Shown here piece after piece: positions 28,601-37,574 of a DNA stretch of 64,000 bases; positions within the stretch are counted from its first letter, which is position 1, and each line of letters opens with the position of its first letter. The stretch spans positions 1,426,001 through 1,490,000 of the forward strand of contig BSNO01000001.1 of assembly GCA_030160035.1 (NCBI GenBank). Direction: 5' to 3'. The notes under the pieces are model-generated. The model ran no database searches. It worked only from the letters and a program-made list of their open reading frames with translations, and was not told the DNA's origin. Origin of the DNA: Rhizobium albus. GTDB lineage: Bacteria; Pseudomonadota; Alphaproteobacteria; Rhizobiales; Rhizobiaceae. Made by a program: the position numbers and the translations under genes.

Positions 28601-31600
28601 CGATTTCGGACGCACGGTCGCCAAAGGCCGTTTCGATGCGCTCGGCGCGGCTGTCCAGCACGGTGCGAATGCCCGTCTCGGTGCGCTCAAGGCGCTCGTT
28701 GAAGCCGGTCGTCGCCTCGCGCAGGCTCTCCTCGACGCGGCTTGCGCCGGTTTCGACAACGGTGCCGATCTCTGCCGCACGATCGCCAAATGCGGCTTCG
28801 ATGCGCTCGGCGCGGCTGTCGAGCACGGTGCGGATGCCCGTCTCGGTGCGCTCCAGGCGTTCGTTGAAGCCGGTCGTTGCGTCGCGCAGGCTGAGTTCGA
28901 CGCGGCTCGCGCCGGTTTCGATGACCGAGCCGATTTCTGCGGCGCGATCGCCGAAGGCCGCCTCGATGCGCTCGGCACCACCTGCCAGCGCCGTGTCGAT
29001 GGCCGACGTGCCGCGATGCAGGGTCTGGGCGATGTGGCTGGCGGTCTCGTCGAGGCGGAGATCGAAATTGTCGCCGGCGGAGCGCATGGCGAGATCGATC
29101 CGGTCGGCACCGGCGATGATGGTGTCCTCGATGGCGCCGACTCGGCCTTCGAGCGCGCCGCCGATGCGGGTTTCGCTTTCCGCAAGCCGCGCGGACAGGC
29201 GCTCTTCGGTGCCGGCGAGGCTCGCTTCGATGCGTTCGGCGCCGCCATCGACGATGGTCGACAGGCCACCGGCGCGTTTTTCAAGCGTATCGGCGAAGCG
29301 GTCGTTGCTCTGGGTCAGAGCGCGGTCGATGAGGCTTGCGCCTTCTTCGAGCGCCAATTCGATGCGCATGGAGCCTTCGGAGACGCGGCCGGTGATGGCA
29401 TCGGCGCGCGCGGCGAGCGAGCGGTCGAGTGCCTCGCTGCGCTCGTCCAGAAGGCGCTCCATGGCTTCCTGGCGCTCGCTCATGGTGAAGTGAATGGCTG
29501 CGCTCTGCGCGGCGAGCGATGCGGCAAGGGCTTCGCTCTGCTCGCTGAAGGTGCGCTCGATCGCCGGACCGTGCAGTTCGAACGTGCCGGCGAGGCGCTC
29601 ATTGGCGCCTTCGATGCGCGAGGCAAGCGTGTCGGCACGTTCGGACAGGGTGCGCTCGATGGCGTCGCCCTCGTGGCGCAGCGTGTCGCCGAGGCGATCG
29701 TTGACGCTCTCGATGCGCGAGGCGAGTTCGTTGCCACGGTCGCCCAGCGTCCGCTCCATGAGAGCGGCGTTCTGTTCCAGCGTTTCGCCGAGGCGATCGT
29801 TGAGGCCGCCGAGACGGATGGCGAGCGTGTCGGTGCGCTCGGCCAAAGTGCGCTCAAGCGCATCGCTGCGGCTGTCGAATGTTTCGGCAACGCGGGCATC
29901 GATGGCTTCGATGCGGGCGGCAAGGCCTTCGCCGCGTTCGCTGAGCGTGCGCTCCAGCGCTGCGCCCTGGACTTCGAGCGTACCCGCGAGGCGATCGTTG
30001 AGAGCGGCGACGGTGCCGGCGAGGGCTTCGCTGCGCTGGCCGAAGGTGGCGTCGATGGACGAGGCTGCTTCGGAAAGCGTGGCAGAGAGGCGCGCATTGC
30101 CTTCCGACAGGTTGGTGGCGAGGCGGTCGTTCTGCTCGGCAAGGGCGCTGGCGATGCCTGCGCTTTGCGAAGCAAGCGCGCCGGTCATGCGCTCATGGGC
30201 ACCCGACAGCATGCCGGACAGCTGCTCGGAGCGTTCACCGAGCGATGCGCCGATGCGCTCCAGCGACGAGGACAGGATGCCGTCGATCGCTTCGCTGCTG
30301 CCGCTGACTGTCTGGTTGATGCGCGCAAGGCCTTCGGACAGCTTGGCATCGAGCGTACCGGAACGCTGATCGAAGGCGTTGGCGAATTCCGCAACGCGGT
30401 CGTCGAAGGCCGTGTTGAGAAAGCCGACGGTCGCCTGCAGCTTGTCCTCGAAGAAGCCCGAGCGGAGGTCGAGATCGACGATCGCATCCTCGACGCTGGA
30501 CTTGAGCGAATGGCGGAAATTCGCGCCTTTCTCGTCGAGCGTGGCATTGAGGGCTGCGATGACGTCGTCCAGGCCGCGATTGACCGCAGCTTCGCCGACG
30601 CGAAGGCTCTCGGAAATCTCGCGGGTGCGGGCGATGAGCGTGTCGTTGAGCTGCTTGGCGCGGTCGTTCAGCGCCTGGTTCAGGCGCTCGGTGTTGGTGT
30701 CGAGCGAGGAGGCGCGGGTTTCGAACTGCGACAGGAGCGCTTCGCCACGCACGACCAGCTGGTGGTCGAGCGAGTCCATGCGGCTGTCGAATTCCTTGCC
30801 GAGCGTCTCGGTAGAGCGCGCAAGCGTCTCCAGCATCTTTTCCGTGCGGCCGGTCAGCATCGTGTCCAGCGCGCGGGAAGCATCGTCCGCGCCGGCGGTC
30901 AGAGCCGTGACGCGGGTTTCGAGCAGACGGGCGACGCCTTCGCCGGAGGTGGCGATGCGCGCGGAAATTTCGTCGCCGGCGGTCGACAGCTCGTCCTTCA
31001 GCTGCTCATGGGCGCCGGAGATGGAGGCGCGAACGCGCTCGGCATGGCTGACGATGGCGTCGCGCTCGGTGCCGAGTTCGTGCACCAGCGAGCGAATGCG
31101 CATCTCATTGTCCGAATAGCTGCGCTCCAGCGCGTTCACTTCGGAATGCACGAGGGTTTCCAGTTCGGAGGCGCGGGCGATGGTGCGCTCAATGCCTTCG
31201 TTCATGGCGGAGACTTCGCGGCGCACGGCCTGGCCCACCGAAATGATGCGATCGGCAGCGACCGTCTCCGGCTCGGAAAGGCGCAGCGCGATTTCAGCCA
31301 TGGAGCGGGCGGCGGTCCGCAATTCCTGGGCGCGCGCCATCATCGCCGCGAAGGCGAAGAACATCATGATCGGCAGGAAGGTCGCGATCAGCAGGATGAC
31401 CGCCGGCGGCATGGCCATGAGGTCGGCAACGGAGCGGATCTGCCAGATTTCGGGCGAGAACAGGAGATGGGCGACGGCGATGGCGCCGACGAGCCACAGG
31501 GCCGACATGATGAGAGCCGTGCGCAGATAGGCTCGCGACTTCTGGCTGTCGAGGCTGCGCAGGATGAAGGCGGTCGGACGGCGGCCGTCATCGTTTGCGG

Positions 31601-31955
31601 GCTGGCTGGTGCGATCTTCGACAGGACGCTGCGGCTGAGGCTGGGGCGCTGCGGCGCGGCGCATGGTGGCGGGCGCGTTGGCAGCCGTGATTCCCGCCGC
31701 GGCGGAAGCCTTGGCGTCGCCGACAGGATTGGATGTGGTGCGGGCAGGGCGATGGGCGGCTGTGCGCTCGGCTTCCCGATCCGCTTCGGCCAACTCGCGT
31801 GCCGCCTGCGAGACCTGGGTCTCCAGCTCCTCGAACGACATTTCGTCCAGGAGCGCGCGCTCGTCATCATCGTTAAAATCGATGGTCAGCGCGTCCTCGA
31901 GGGCCTGGAACGCCTTGTCATCGATCGATTCGTTGGCTGCCGTCTTCTTCGCCAT
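25680..31955 (-). CDS. gpr: growth pole ring (GPR/TipN-like) giant coiled-coil membrane protein
   Basis: A 2,091-residue scaffold. Order: acidic N-terminus (about 1-60), disordered Pro/Ala segment (60-135), two membrane helices (145-166 and 183-205), then about 1,600 residues of helical repeats, an Ala/Pro-rich linker (about 1,800-1,960) and a conserved, soluble C-terminal domain of about 125 residues (NPRHVVESLNSLSIDIARA, then DRYVTDFEKLLADVSRND). The helical part has periods of 33 and 55 residues, both multiples of eleven, as in apolipoprotein-like helices. This size, layout and order match the growth pole ring protein of Agrobacterium, a TipN relative that organises polar peptidoglycan synthesis; that function is known there and inferred here. 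The ATG at 31955 has GAGGCG upstream; a GTG at 31964 is possible. Confidence 0.8.
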   Translation of the reverse strand: MAKKTAANESIDDKAFQALEDALTIDFNDDDERALLDEMSFEELETQVSQAARELAEADREAERTAAHRPARTTSNPVGDAKASAAAGITAANAPATMRRAAAPQPQPQRPVEDRTSQPANDDGRRPTAFILRSLDSQKSRAYLRTALIMSALWLVGAIAVAHLLFSPEIWQIRSVADLMAMPPAVILLIATFLPIMMFFAFAAMMARAQELRTAARSMAEIALRLSEPETVAADRIISVGQAVRREVSAMNEGIERTIARASELETLVHSEVNALERSYSDNEMRIRSLVHELGTERDAIVSHAERVRASISGAHEQLKDELSTAGDEISARIATSGEGVARLLETRVTALTAGADDASRALDTMLTGRTEKMLETLARSTETLGKEFDSRMDSLDHQLVVRGEALLSQFETRASSLDTNTERLNQALNDRAKQLNDTLIARTREISESLRVGEAAVNRGLDDVIAALNATLDEKGANFRHSLKSSVEDAIVDLDLRSGFFEDKLQATVGFLNTAFDDRVAEFANAFDQRSGTLDAKLSEGLARINQTVSGSSEAIDGILSSSLERIGASLGERSEQLSGMLSGAHERMTGALASQSAGIASALAEQNDRLATNLSEGNARLSATLSEAASSIDATFGQRSEALAGTVAALNDRLAGTLEVQGAALERTLSERGEGLAARIEAIDARVAETFDSRSDALERTLAERTDTLAIRLGGLNDRLGETLEQNAALMERTLGDRGNELASRIESVNDRLGDTLRHEGDAIERTLSERADTLASRIEGANERLAGTFELHGPAIERTFSEQSEALAASLAAQSAAIHFTMSERQEAMERLLDERSEALDRSLAARADAITGRVSEGSMRIELALEEGASLIDRALTQSNDRFADTLEKRAGGLSTIVDGGAERIEASLAGTEERLSARLAESETRIGGALEGRVGAIEDTIIAGADRIDLAMRSAGDNFDLRLDETASHIAQTLHRGTSAIDTALAGGAERIEAAFGDRAAEIGSVIETGASRVELSLRDATTGFNERLERTETGIRTVLDSRAERIEAAFGDRAAEIGTVVETGASRVEESLREATTGFNERLERTETGIRTVLDSRAERIETAFGDRASEIGATIESGATRVEASLRDATTGFNDRLERTESDIRTVLDTRAARIETAFGDRASEIGATIESGAARVETSLLDATTGFNERLDRTSDDIRTALAARADAIDTALAGGLGTIDAALGARAGELEATITSGADRLRSAIEEASAPISSGFADSARHLEETLARHSEAFEIKAGGAAERLAETLDSRGAHIEERFSTMDTALGMGLDNVARTIEAKAGSLASRLRDAVAQATGDLDAEANRAGETLSGVSGAFAERLGRESEEFARQLDERLNVRTNEIAERVEEMTTLIDRSRALFGEKADAISDTMRTTGSLLTQQSEDLTTRLTAQAEALTAKLSEQSDLIGGKLDETEKALTVRNETIRQTLDERTRELNSMLASRSAELSRLIDEQARPLFDRLASSTSGAAEEIARSGAEFAARVDEATREGRDRLRTENDALIQALSARTSETLAAVASAEDSLRGNVLALVDRLSESNAAIAEVVERAADNLGSVDVRLTQTTESFVGSADKAASLVASSTRLLENNVEKLDGISSRTLSQVGQIAHRFDEHSRVLSSASDLLGAAQSNLASTLEERREALERLSVGLVSRSEQIEGTMRSLEDIVEKAFARADSLATGTASKLKSGLGGSIEEVARLLQETEGRSATTAELVRKATREAVEEAVARFAGATDEIRRASSEIRKELGATREELKRGAFDLPEETRSNAAAMRRAVAEQIQALKDLSHIVERSDRALDVSSRNDATQTLAQPRAQAPAAQPAPQPAAQRPAAPAATPAASPAPAPSAFQAAPRPQMPGASAPLRPSLAGDAGATSSTSRQGGWVSDLLRGASLDETDAPAPQQPARPQAAAPAPQQAPVRDGRNPRHVVESLNSLSIDIARAIDHEASVELWRRYQRGERDVFTRKLYTLKGQQTFDNIRDKYAREPEFRTAVDRYVTDFEKLLADVSRNDRDNMMTQTYLTSDTGKVYTMLAHAAGRFK
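28311..28970 (-). repeat. four tandem 165-base repeats within the GPR-like gene
   Basis: Four consecutive 165-base units, 28970-28806, 28805-28641, 28640-28476 and 28475-28311, encode 55-residue repeats at about residues 996-1215. Each unit starts with R-I-E-(A/T)-A-F-G-D-R-A and passes through the shared ATTGFN(E/D)RL(E/D)RT. Spacing is exact, with no indels between copies. The nucleotide similarity is high enough for slippage or recombination between copies. Confidence 0.93.
29364..30056 (-). repeat. seven degenerate 99-base repeats within the GPR-like gene
   Basis: Positions of the repeated (L/M/I)-E-R-T-(L/F) codon block at 29957, 29858, 29759, 29660 and 29561 are exactly 99 bases apart; weaker copies precede (30056) and follow (29462). 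They encode 33-residue units (about residues 634-864) such as ERTLSERADTLASRIEGANE. Copies are more diverged than in the 165-base array. Confidence 0.85.
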
Positions 31956-32372
31956 GTCCGTCACGCCTCGTTACTCACAACCACCGGCGATCATCGCCTG
32001 CAGCGAATTGCGCGTCATGCACATCTACTCACCCGCTTCGCAGCCCTTTGTTCCAGCCCCCACGGTGGAACCGGCGACATGCTCGTCGCCAAGGCATAAA
32101 AAGCGGCCTGCGCATGGGCAGTCCATCCGTATCGTAGTGGCACAAAGCCGATACTTTAACAATTCGTGTCGCATTTCCGTCCACACGAGCGTCATGAAGT
32201 AAGACGGGGTTTTTTAACATTTCGGCCGCAGAATGCCGCAAATTTTTCTTATTTACCGGGCGTTAACCATGCCGCGAAGTTTTCTCGGTATTGTCCCGCT
32301 TGCGTTAAATTGCCGGCGTGTTGCCCGGGTTTATGTTCACCATCGAAACACACTGTCAGAGACCCTTGTCCC
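31956..32372. promoter_or_regulatory. divergent intergenic region GPR-like / hpt
   Basis: This 417-base gap must hold both promoters. It is unusually rich in TTAA half sites (near 32157, 32214, 32265 and 32304), but none makes a full TTAA-N7-TTAA box. No RNA gene or convincing ORF was seen. Confidence 0.4.
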
Positions 32373-32738
32373 ATGCCCGCCTATGCAATTGCCTTCAATC
32401 GTCCCGAAACGGAATGCCGAATGTCATCCGCAGAGCGTCCCATCGACTTCGACCATCTGGCCCGGCAGACCATGGGGCAGAAGGATCTGGAGGCGGAAGT
32501 GCTGCGGCTGTTTCTGCGCCAGGCACGGGACTGCGTGCGCAGCATCCATGCCAGCAAGGACAAGGATCGCGTTGGCATCGCCCACACGCTGAAGGGCTCG
32601 GCCCGCGGCATCGGCGCTTTCAACGTGGCAGATAAGGCCGCACGCCTGGAAGAGATGCCGGACGATGCGGAACGCGTGGAAGCGCTCTGCGAAGCCGTCG
32701 TCGCGGTCGAGAACTTCCTGCTGCGTCTTTCGCGCTAG
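32373..32738 (+). CDS. histidine phosphotransfer (Hpt) domain protein
   Basis: A 121-residue stand-alone Hpt domain. The phosphorylatable His71 sits in the hallmark AHTLKGSARGIGA, and flanking helices (EAEVLRLFLRQARDCVRSI, VEALCEAVVAVENFLLRL) complete the four-helix bundle. Such proteins pass phosphate between a hybrid kinase and a response regulator. The partner is unknown; it is not ChpT, which has a different fold, though CckA is encoded 12 kb away. Two starts are possible, ATG 32373 and ATG 32421; the first is preferred because related rhizobial proteins share the ...NIAF..PE.. N-terminus. A hairpin terminator follows. Confidence 0.8.
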   Translation: MPAYAIAFNRPETECRMSSAERPIDFDHLARQTMGQKDLEAEVLRLFLRQARDCVRSIHASKDKDRVGIAHTLKGSARGIGAFNVADKAARLEEMPDDAERVEALCEAVVAVENFLLRLSR

Positions 32739-32745
32739 GACTTCT

Positions 32746-32797
32746 GGCAGGCCTGTTTCCCGCGCGCCATAAATGCGCAGGCGGCCTGCCTTTCCTT
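32746..32797 (+). terminator. terminator after hpt
   Basis: GGCAGGCC (32746-32753) pairs with GGCCTGCC (32783-32790) and is followed by TTTCCTT. The loop is long but contains its own GCGC pairing. It starts eight bases after the hpt stop. Confidence 0.6.
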
Positions 32798-32938
32798 GAC
32801 TTTCCCGTTTCACTCTTTAACTCGGCGGCTTGAGCATATTGCCAGTCTTCGGGATTTTGCGCGTGGAGGTCGGATCGCCCATCCTCGTGCCGTAATTCTC
32901 AAGAGAGACAGGCGCACCTGCCAGCGGAGAGTCCTTGA

Positions 32939-33259
32939 ATGACCACCATTACTTTCGTCGCCTTCGACGGCACGCGCCATGAGCTGGAAGCCGAGAACGG
33001 CTCCACCGTCATGGAAAATGCCATCCGCAACTCGGTGCCGGGCATCGAGGCGGAATGCGGCGGCGCCTGCGCCTGCGCGACCTGCCACGTCTATGTGGAC
33101 GACGCATGGAAGGCGGCAGTGGGCGAGCCGGAAGCGATGGAAGAAGACATGCTCGATTTTGCCTATGACGTGCGGCCGAACTCGCGCCTGTCTTGCCAGA
33201 TCCGGGTTTCCGACAAGCTTGACGGTCTCGTCGTCCACGTGCCCGAGCGCCAGGCGTAA
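32939..33259 (+). CDS. [2Fe-2S] ferredoxin
   Basis: A 106-residue vertebrate-type (adrenodoxin-like) ferredoxin. The cluster ligands follow the exact pattern C40-x5-C46-x2-C49-x36-C86 ([13 protein letters not shown], then SRLSCQI). Length and fold match electron donors for cytochromes P450, ring hydroxylases or iron-sulfur assembly. The ATG at 32939 has GGAGAG nearby upstream. The next gene on the same strand is a ferredoxin reductase, so the two probably form a redox pair, although 219 bases separate them. No P450 or oxygenase partner is seen. Confidence 0.92.
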   Translation: MTTITFVAFDGTRHELEAENGSTVMENAIRNSVPGIEAECGGACACATCHVYVDDAWKAAVGEPEAMEEDMLDFAYDVRPNSRLSCQIRVSDKLDGLVVHVPERQA

Positions 33260-33442
33260 CCGGGATTCAAGGGCGAGCTGGCGCACAGATTTTCCGCTTT
33301 CGGGCCGAAGACTAGGACGGATCACCTTTGATCCCGGCCGGCGATGCGGCTAAACGACAGCCATCATTTCATCGGAAAGGCAGCGCCCATCTTGGGCGCG
33401 ACCCAAAAACAAGCAACAATCGGCGCGGAGCGGCGGCATTGA

Positions 33443-34504
<1,062 letters not shown>

Positions 34505-34547
34505 CGCCGAGCACGTTTCCCCTCAGCCTTTAGAGAACGATACGCAC

Positions 34548-34590
34548 AAAAAAGACCCCGCTGCCATGCATGTGCGTGCCGCAGCGGGGT
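34548..34590 (-). terminator. rho-independent terminator
   Basis: A perfect 10-base stem, ACCCCGCTGC (34555-34564) with GCAGCGGGGT (34581-34590). The A run at 34548-34553 reads as a T tract on the minus strand; there is no T tract on the plus strand, so it acts on a minus-strand transcript. Confidence 0.8.
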
Positions 34591-34760
34591 GCAGTTGTGC
34601 GCATCGTAAACCGGGTGGAAGGAACGCCCGTCAAACCGAATGCGCCAGGGAGGCCACAGAGAGACTTCAAGCCGGAAACTACATGTCGTGCTATCGAAAC
34701 CAGTAATGAGATGGTAAGCGATACGCGACTGAGTCGCCACTCCAAGAATTCGTGGGTGTG
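34548..34760 (-). ncRNA. candidate minus-strand small RNA
   Basis: A strong minus-strand terminator (34590 to 34548) lies about 370 bases beyond the DUF922 stop, which already has a large hairpin 50 bases after it. The minus-strand transcript upstream of the terminator carries a short palindrome (34725-34737) and a single-stranded CU-rich stretch (CTCTCTGTGGCCTCCCTGG, near 34646-34664), a feature often used for mRNA pairing in rhizobial small RNAs. The 5' end is only estimated. Confidence 0.45.
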
Positions 34761-34963
34761 AATTTGCGCGAATTCTGGGGAAAAATTGCAACACCAGTCA
34801 GTTGATCAGCTGGATTACAGCCAGATGATCAAGGCTTTCCAAGAGTTTCTTCAAGTGAATTCTTGATGGCTGCCTGGATGGCATTGATGCGTAAGGCGCA
34901 CGCAGTGCGCATTACGACCAATTGTCGATTCTGTATCGGAAGTCGATGACGTTGCTGGCGGCG

Positions 34964-35674
34964 CTATTCCGGTGCCTTGATCTGCTCGAGCCGGTATTGC
35001 AGCAGACGCACCATGCGGCGCTCGAAGTTGATCGCCTCGATGCGGTCGAAGCGCGCCTGCTCTGCATCGTGTTCGGCAAGCACGCTTTCCGTGATGCGGG
35101 CCACTTCCGCTTCCATCGCCTGGCAATTCGGCTGCGCGCGCAGGCCCTTCACGTCGCTTTCCAGCTTGCGGGCGTATTGCCGCGCGATTTCGGCATGGCG
35201 CTCTTCGTGGCGCTTGATGTCGCCGGACAGCGTATCCCAGATGAGGGCGAGGTCGGCTTCGGCGCGGCGGCGCTGGGTCCAGCGGGGCAGGATGATCTTG
35301 GTGTCGAGCGTGATGCGGGCGGAATCGACTGTGCAGCGCGTGCCCTGGTCGGCATAGGTCACGCTGCCGCCGAAGCGCATTTCCGTCGCGCCGGGATGGC
35401 GGATGCCGGTTCCCTGGAGGAGCGGACCGCTTTGCGACAACGCTTCGTCGAGATCAGCGGCGGTGCGGCCGCGGACGGGAAAATAGGAAAACGACTTGGT
35501 GATCACCGTCTCGGCTTCGGCGGAACCCATGAAAAACGGCGCCGACACGGCAGCAACGACAACAAGACCCGCGATTGCCGCGGCGCGTGCGAAACGATGA
35601 TACAAGAATTGCCAGCCTCGATTGCGCGGGATCATCCTGCCATTTCCAACGAACGGCGTCGTGATCCAGATCAT
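34964..35674 (-). CDS. DUF922 family exported putative zinc protease
   Basis: A 236-residue protein with a signal peptide or membrane anchor (hydrophobic residues 29-49, cleavage likely near AEA-ET at 55). The mature part carries the DUF922 domain with the putative zinc motif H156-E-E-R-H160 (DIKRHEERHAEIA), followed by a charged helix. Family members are predicted secreted Zn-dependent proteases of unknown target. The start is ambiguous: ATG at 35674 has AGG about ten bases upstream, and ATG at 35635 begins closer to the signal. It stands alone on the minus strand, and the next gene (folP) is divergent. Confidence 0.8.
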   Translation of the reverse strand: MIWITTPFVGNGRMIPRNRGWQFLYHRFARAAAIAGLVVVAAVSAPFFMGSAEAETVITKSFSYFPVRGRTAADLDEALSQSGPLLQGTGIRHPGATEMRFGGSVTYADQGTRCTVDSARITLDTKIILPRWTQRRRAEADLALIWDTLSGDIKRHEERHAEIARQYARKLESDVKGLRAQPNCQAMEAEVARITESVLAEHDAEQARFDRIEAINFERRMVRLLQYRLEQIKAPE

Positions 35675-35801
35675 TCCATCAGCCTGAGGCGAGGGACGAG
35701 CCCCGGTCCGACAAGCGCATGCAAACAGCTTGCGTCATGCGTTCGGGCGATGCAACAGGCAACAGGTCACAAGCGCTTGAATTTGCCGGAGAGATGCATC
35801 G

Positions 35802-36692
35802 ATGCAAGACCAGCCCCTTGAACGGCCCGATCGCTGGATCTGGCGCGTCGGTCATGGCCGCGAGATCGATCTTAGCCGGCGCGGCCTGCTGATGGGCGTT
35901 CTCAACGTGACACCGGATTCGTTCTCCGACGGCGGTCGGTTCGCCGATGTCGCGGCCGCGCTGGCCGAAGCTGAGGCGATGGCGGACGCAGGCGCCGCGA
36001 TCATCGATGTCGGTGGCGAATCGACCCGCCCCGGCGCCGATCCGGTCGATGCTGCCACCGAGCAGGCGCGCGTGCTGCCGGTGATCAAGGCGCTTGCGGA
36101 GCGTCTTGCCGGGGCCAGACAGGTGTTGATCTCGGTCGACAGCTACCGGGTGGAGACGGCGCGGCTGGCGGTTGCAGCGGGTGCCCACATCATCAACGAC
36201 ATTTCGGGGCTGCAGGGCGAGCCGGGCATGGCGGATCTTGCCCGCCAAACGGGAGCGGGGCTCGTCGTCATGCATACGGGGCGCGGACGTGAGAAACTGC
36301 CGGACGTGATCGAGGACCAGATGGTCTTCCTCGGCCGATCGCTCGCGATCGCCGAAAAGGCGGGATTGGACGCGCGGCAGATCGTGCTCGATCCGGGATT
36401 TGGCTTTGCCAAGGACAGCGACGAGAACTTTTCGCTGATGGCGCGGTTTGACACGTTGCACGCGCTCGGGCGGCCGTTTCTCGTCGGAACATCGCGCAAG
36501 CGCTTCCTCGGGGCGGCGACGGGCAGGGAAGCCGGCGAGCGCGACGTGGCGACGGCGGCGACCACGGCGCTGCTGCGGGTGGCCGGCGCACGCATCTTCC
36601 GCGTGCACGATGTCGCGAAAAGCCGCGACGCCCTTTCGGTCGCCGAAGCGATGTGCGACAGGCTGGCCCAGGAAACCGGAAGCGACGTTTGA
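35802..36692 (+). CDS. folP: dihydropteroate synthase
   Basis: A 296-residue TIM-barrel enzyme that condenses 6-hydroxymethyl-dihydropterin pyrophosphate with p-aminobenzoate in folate synthesis, the sulfonamide target. Motifs: MGVLNVTPDSFSDGG (residues 31-45), GGESTRPGA, ISVDSYRVETA, and DPGFGFAKDSDEN with the late GTSRKRF loop. ATG at 35802 with GGAGAG eight bases upstream. The stop overlaps the folB start by one base (TGATG), making folP-folB-folK a tightly coupled operon. Confidence 0.96.
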   Translation: MQDQPLERPDRWIWRVGHGREIDLSRRGLLMGVLNVTPDSFSDGGRFADVAAALAEAEAMADAGAAIIDVGGESTRPGADPVDAATEQARVLPVIKALAERLAGARQVLISVDSYRVETARLAVAAGAHIINDISGLQGEPGMADLARQTGAGLVVMHTGRGREKLPDVIEDQMVFLGRSLAIAEKAGLDARQIVLDPGFGFAKDSDENFSLMARFDTLHALGRPFLVGTSRKRFLGAATGREAGERDVATAATTALLRVAGARIFRVHDVAKSRDALSVAEAMCDRLAQETGSDV

Positions 36693-37060
36693 TGACCTAC
36701 CGAATTCACCTGAAGAACTGCGCCTTCTTCGCGCGCCACGGCGTGCATGATGCCGAGGAGTTTCTCGGCCAGCGCTTCTTCGTGGATGCCGATCTGACCG
36801 TGGATGCGCCGAGCGCGCTGACCGACGACGCGATTGCGGACACCGTGGATTACGGCGTCGCGTTCCAGGTGATCGAGGCGATCGTGACCGGCAAGCGGCG
36901 CTTCCTGATCGAGGCGCTGGCGATGGATGTGGCGCGGGCGCTGTGCGAGCGGTTCGGTGAGATCACGGTCGCGCGGATCACCATCCGCAAGCCGAACGCA
37001 CCGGTGCCGGGCGTGCTGGATCATGTCGAGGTGACGGTCGAGCATGTCGCGCGTGCTTGA
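36692..37060 (+). CDS. folB: dihydroneopterin aldolase
   Basis: A 122-residue enzyme that cleaves dihydroneopterin to hydroxymethyl-dihydropterin and glycolaldehyde. Family features are the N-terminal IHLKNCAFFARHGVHDAEE, where the conserved glutamate of the HG...E segment binds the pterin, YGVAFQVIE, and the late lysine segment RITIRKPNAPVPG. The length is usual. The ATG shares one base with the folP stop, and the 3' end overlaps folK by 17 bases, so the three products are made together. Confidence 0.94.
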   Translation: MTYRIHLKNCAFFARHGVHDAEEFLGQRFFVDADLTVDAPSALTDDAIADTVDYGVAFQVIEAIVTGKRRFLIEALAMDVARALCERFGEITVARITIRKPNAPVPGVLDHVEVTVEHVARA

Positions 37061-37574
37061 GGGGCCGGTGACGGCCGCACTCGGTCTCGGCGGCAATATC
37101 GGCGATGTTGCGGGTGCAATGCGGGCGGTGCTCGCCATGCTGGATCAGCGCGACGACACGGAGGTGACCGCGGTCTCCTCGCTCTACCGTACGCCGCCCT
37201 GGGGGCTGACGGAGCAACCGGATTTTCTGAACTGCGCGGCTCTGGTGACGACGCGGCTTTCGGCAGCCGATCTGCTCGCCGCCTGCCTCGATGCCGAAAA
37301 GGCGCTGAAACGGGACAGGGCAGGAGCGACGCGATGGGGGCCGCGGCCGATCGATATCGACGTTCTGACCTATGGCGACGAGACGATCCAGACCGAAACG
37401 CTTATCGTTCCGCATCCGCGGATGACGGATCGCGGCTTCGTGCTACTGCCGCTCGGCGAAATCGCCCCCGACATCATGGTCGACGGCAGGAGCATCGCGG
37501 AATGGGCGGCAAAGATCGACGCGACGGGAATCGAGCGGATCGGCGAGCCTGACTGGTGGCTATCGTCCTACTGA
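37044..37574 (+). CDS. folK: 2-amino-4-hydroxy-6-hydroxymethyldihydropteridine pyrophosphokinase
   Basis: A 176-residue kinase that activates hydroxymethyl-dihydropterin with ATP to give the FolP substrate. The signature GLGGNIGD is near residue 14, followed by SSLYRTPPWG and the catalytic aspartates in RWGPRPIDIDVLTYG, with PHPRMTDRGFVLLPL. ATG at 37044, inside folB. It ends the fol operon and overlaps the 3' end of the convergent gene by seven bases. Confidence 0.94.
   Translation: MSRVLEGPVTAALGLGGNIGDVAGAMRAVLAMLDQRDDTEVTAVSSLYRTPPWGLTEQPDFLNCAALVTTRLSAADLLAACLDAEKALKRDRAGATRWGPRPIDIDVLTYGDETIQTETLIVPHPRMTDRGFVLLPLGEIAPDIMVDGRSIAEWAAKIDATGIERIGEPDWWLSSY

Larger units (their letters stand above)
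34505..34963. other. hairpin-rich intergenic region
   Basis: This 459-base gap separates the ferredoxin reductase (plus) from the convergent DUF922 gene (minus). It encodes no believable protein but contains at least four separate inverted repeats: a terminator at 34548-34590, GCGACTGAGTCGC at 34725-34737, TTGATCA/TGATCAA arms with an inner CTGG/CCAG at 34802-34832, and 12-base arms with one mismatch at 34890-34916. That density is well above the rest of the window and suggests at least one structured RNA. Confidence 0.6.

Noticed and set aside
28311-30056. Regular direct repeats that could suggest a CRISPR array or mobile repeat.
   Set aside because: The units are adjacent, in frame, without spacers, and encode helical repeats of one protein.
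26919-32099. A 1,726-codon open frame on the plus strand opposite the GPR-like gene, plus other very long antisense frames inside it.
   Set aside because: High GC and the repeat structure of the minus-strand gene keep the antisense frames open. Their translations are low-complexity, Arg/Ala/Gly-rich and lack starts with ribosome sites.
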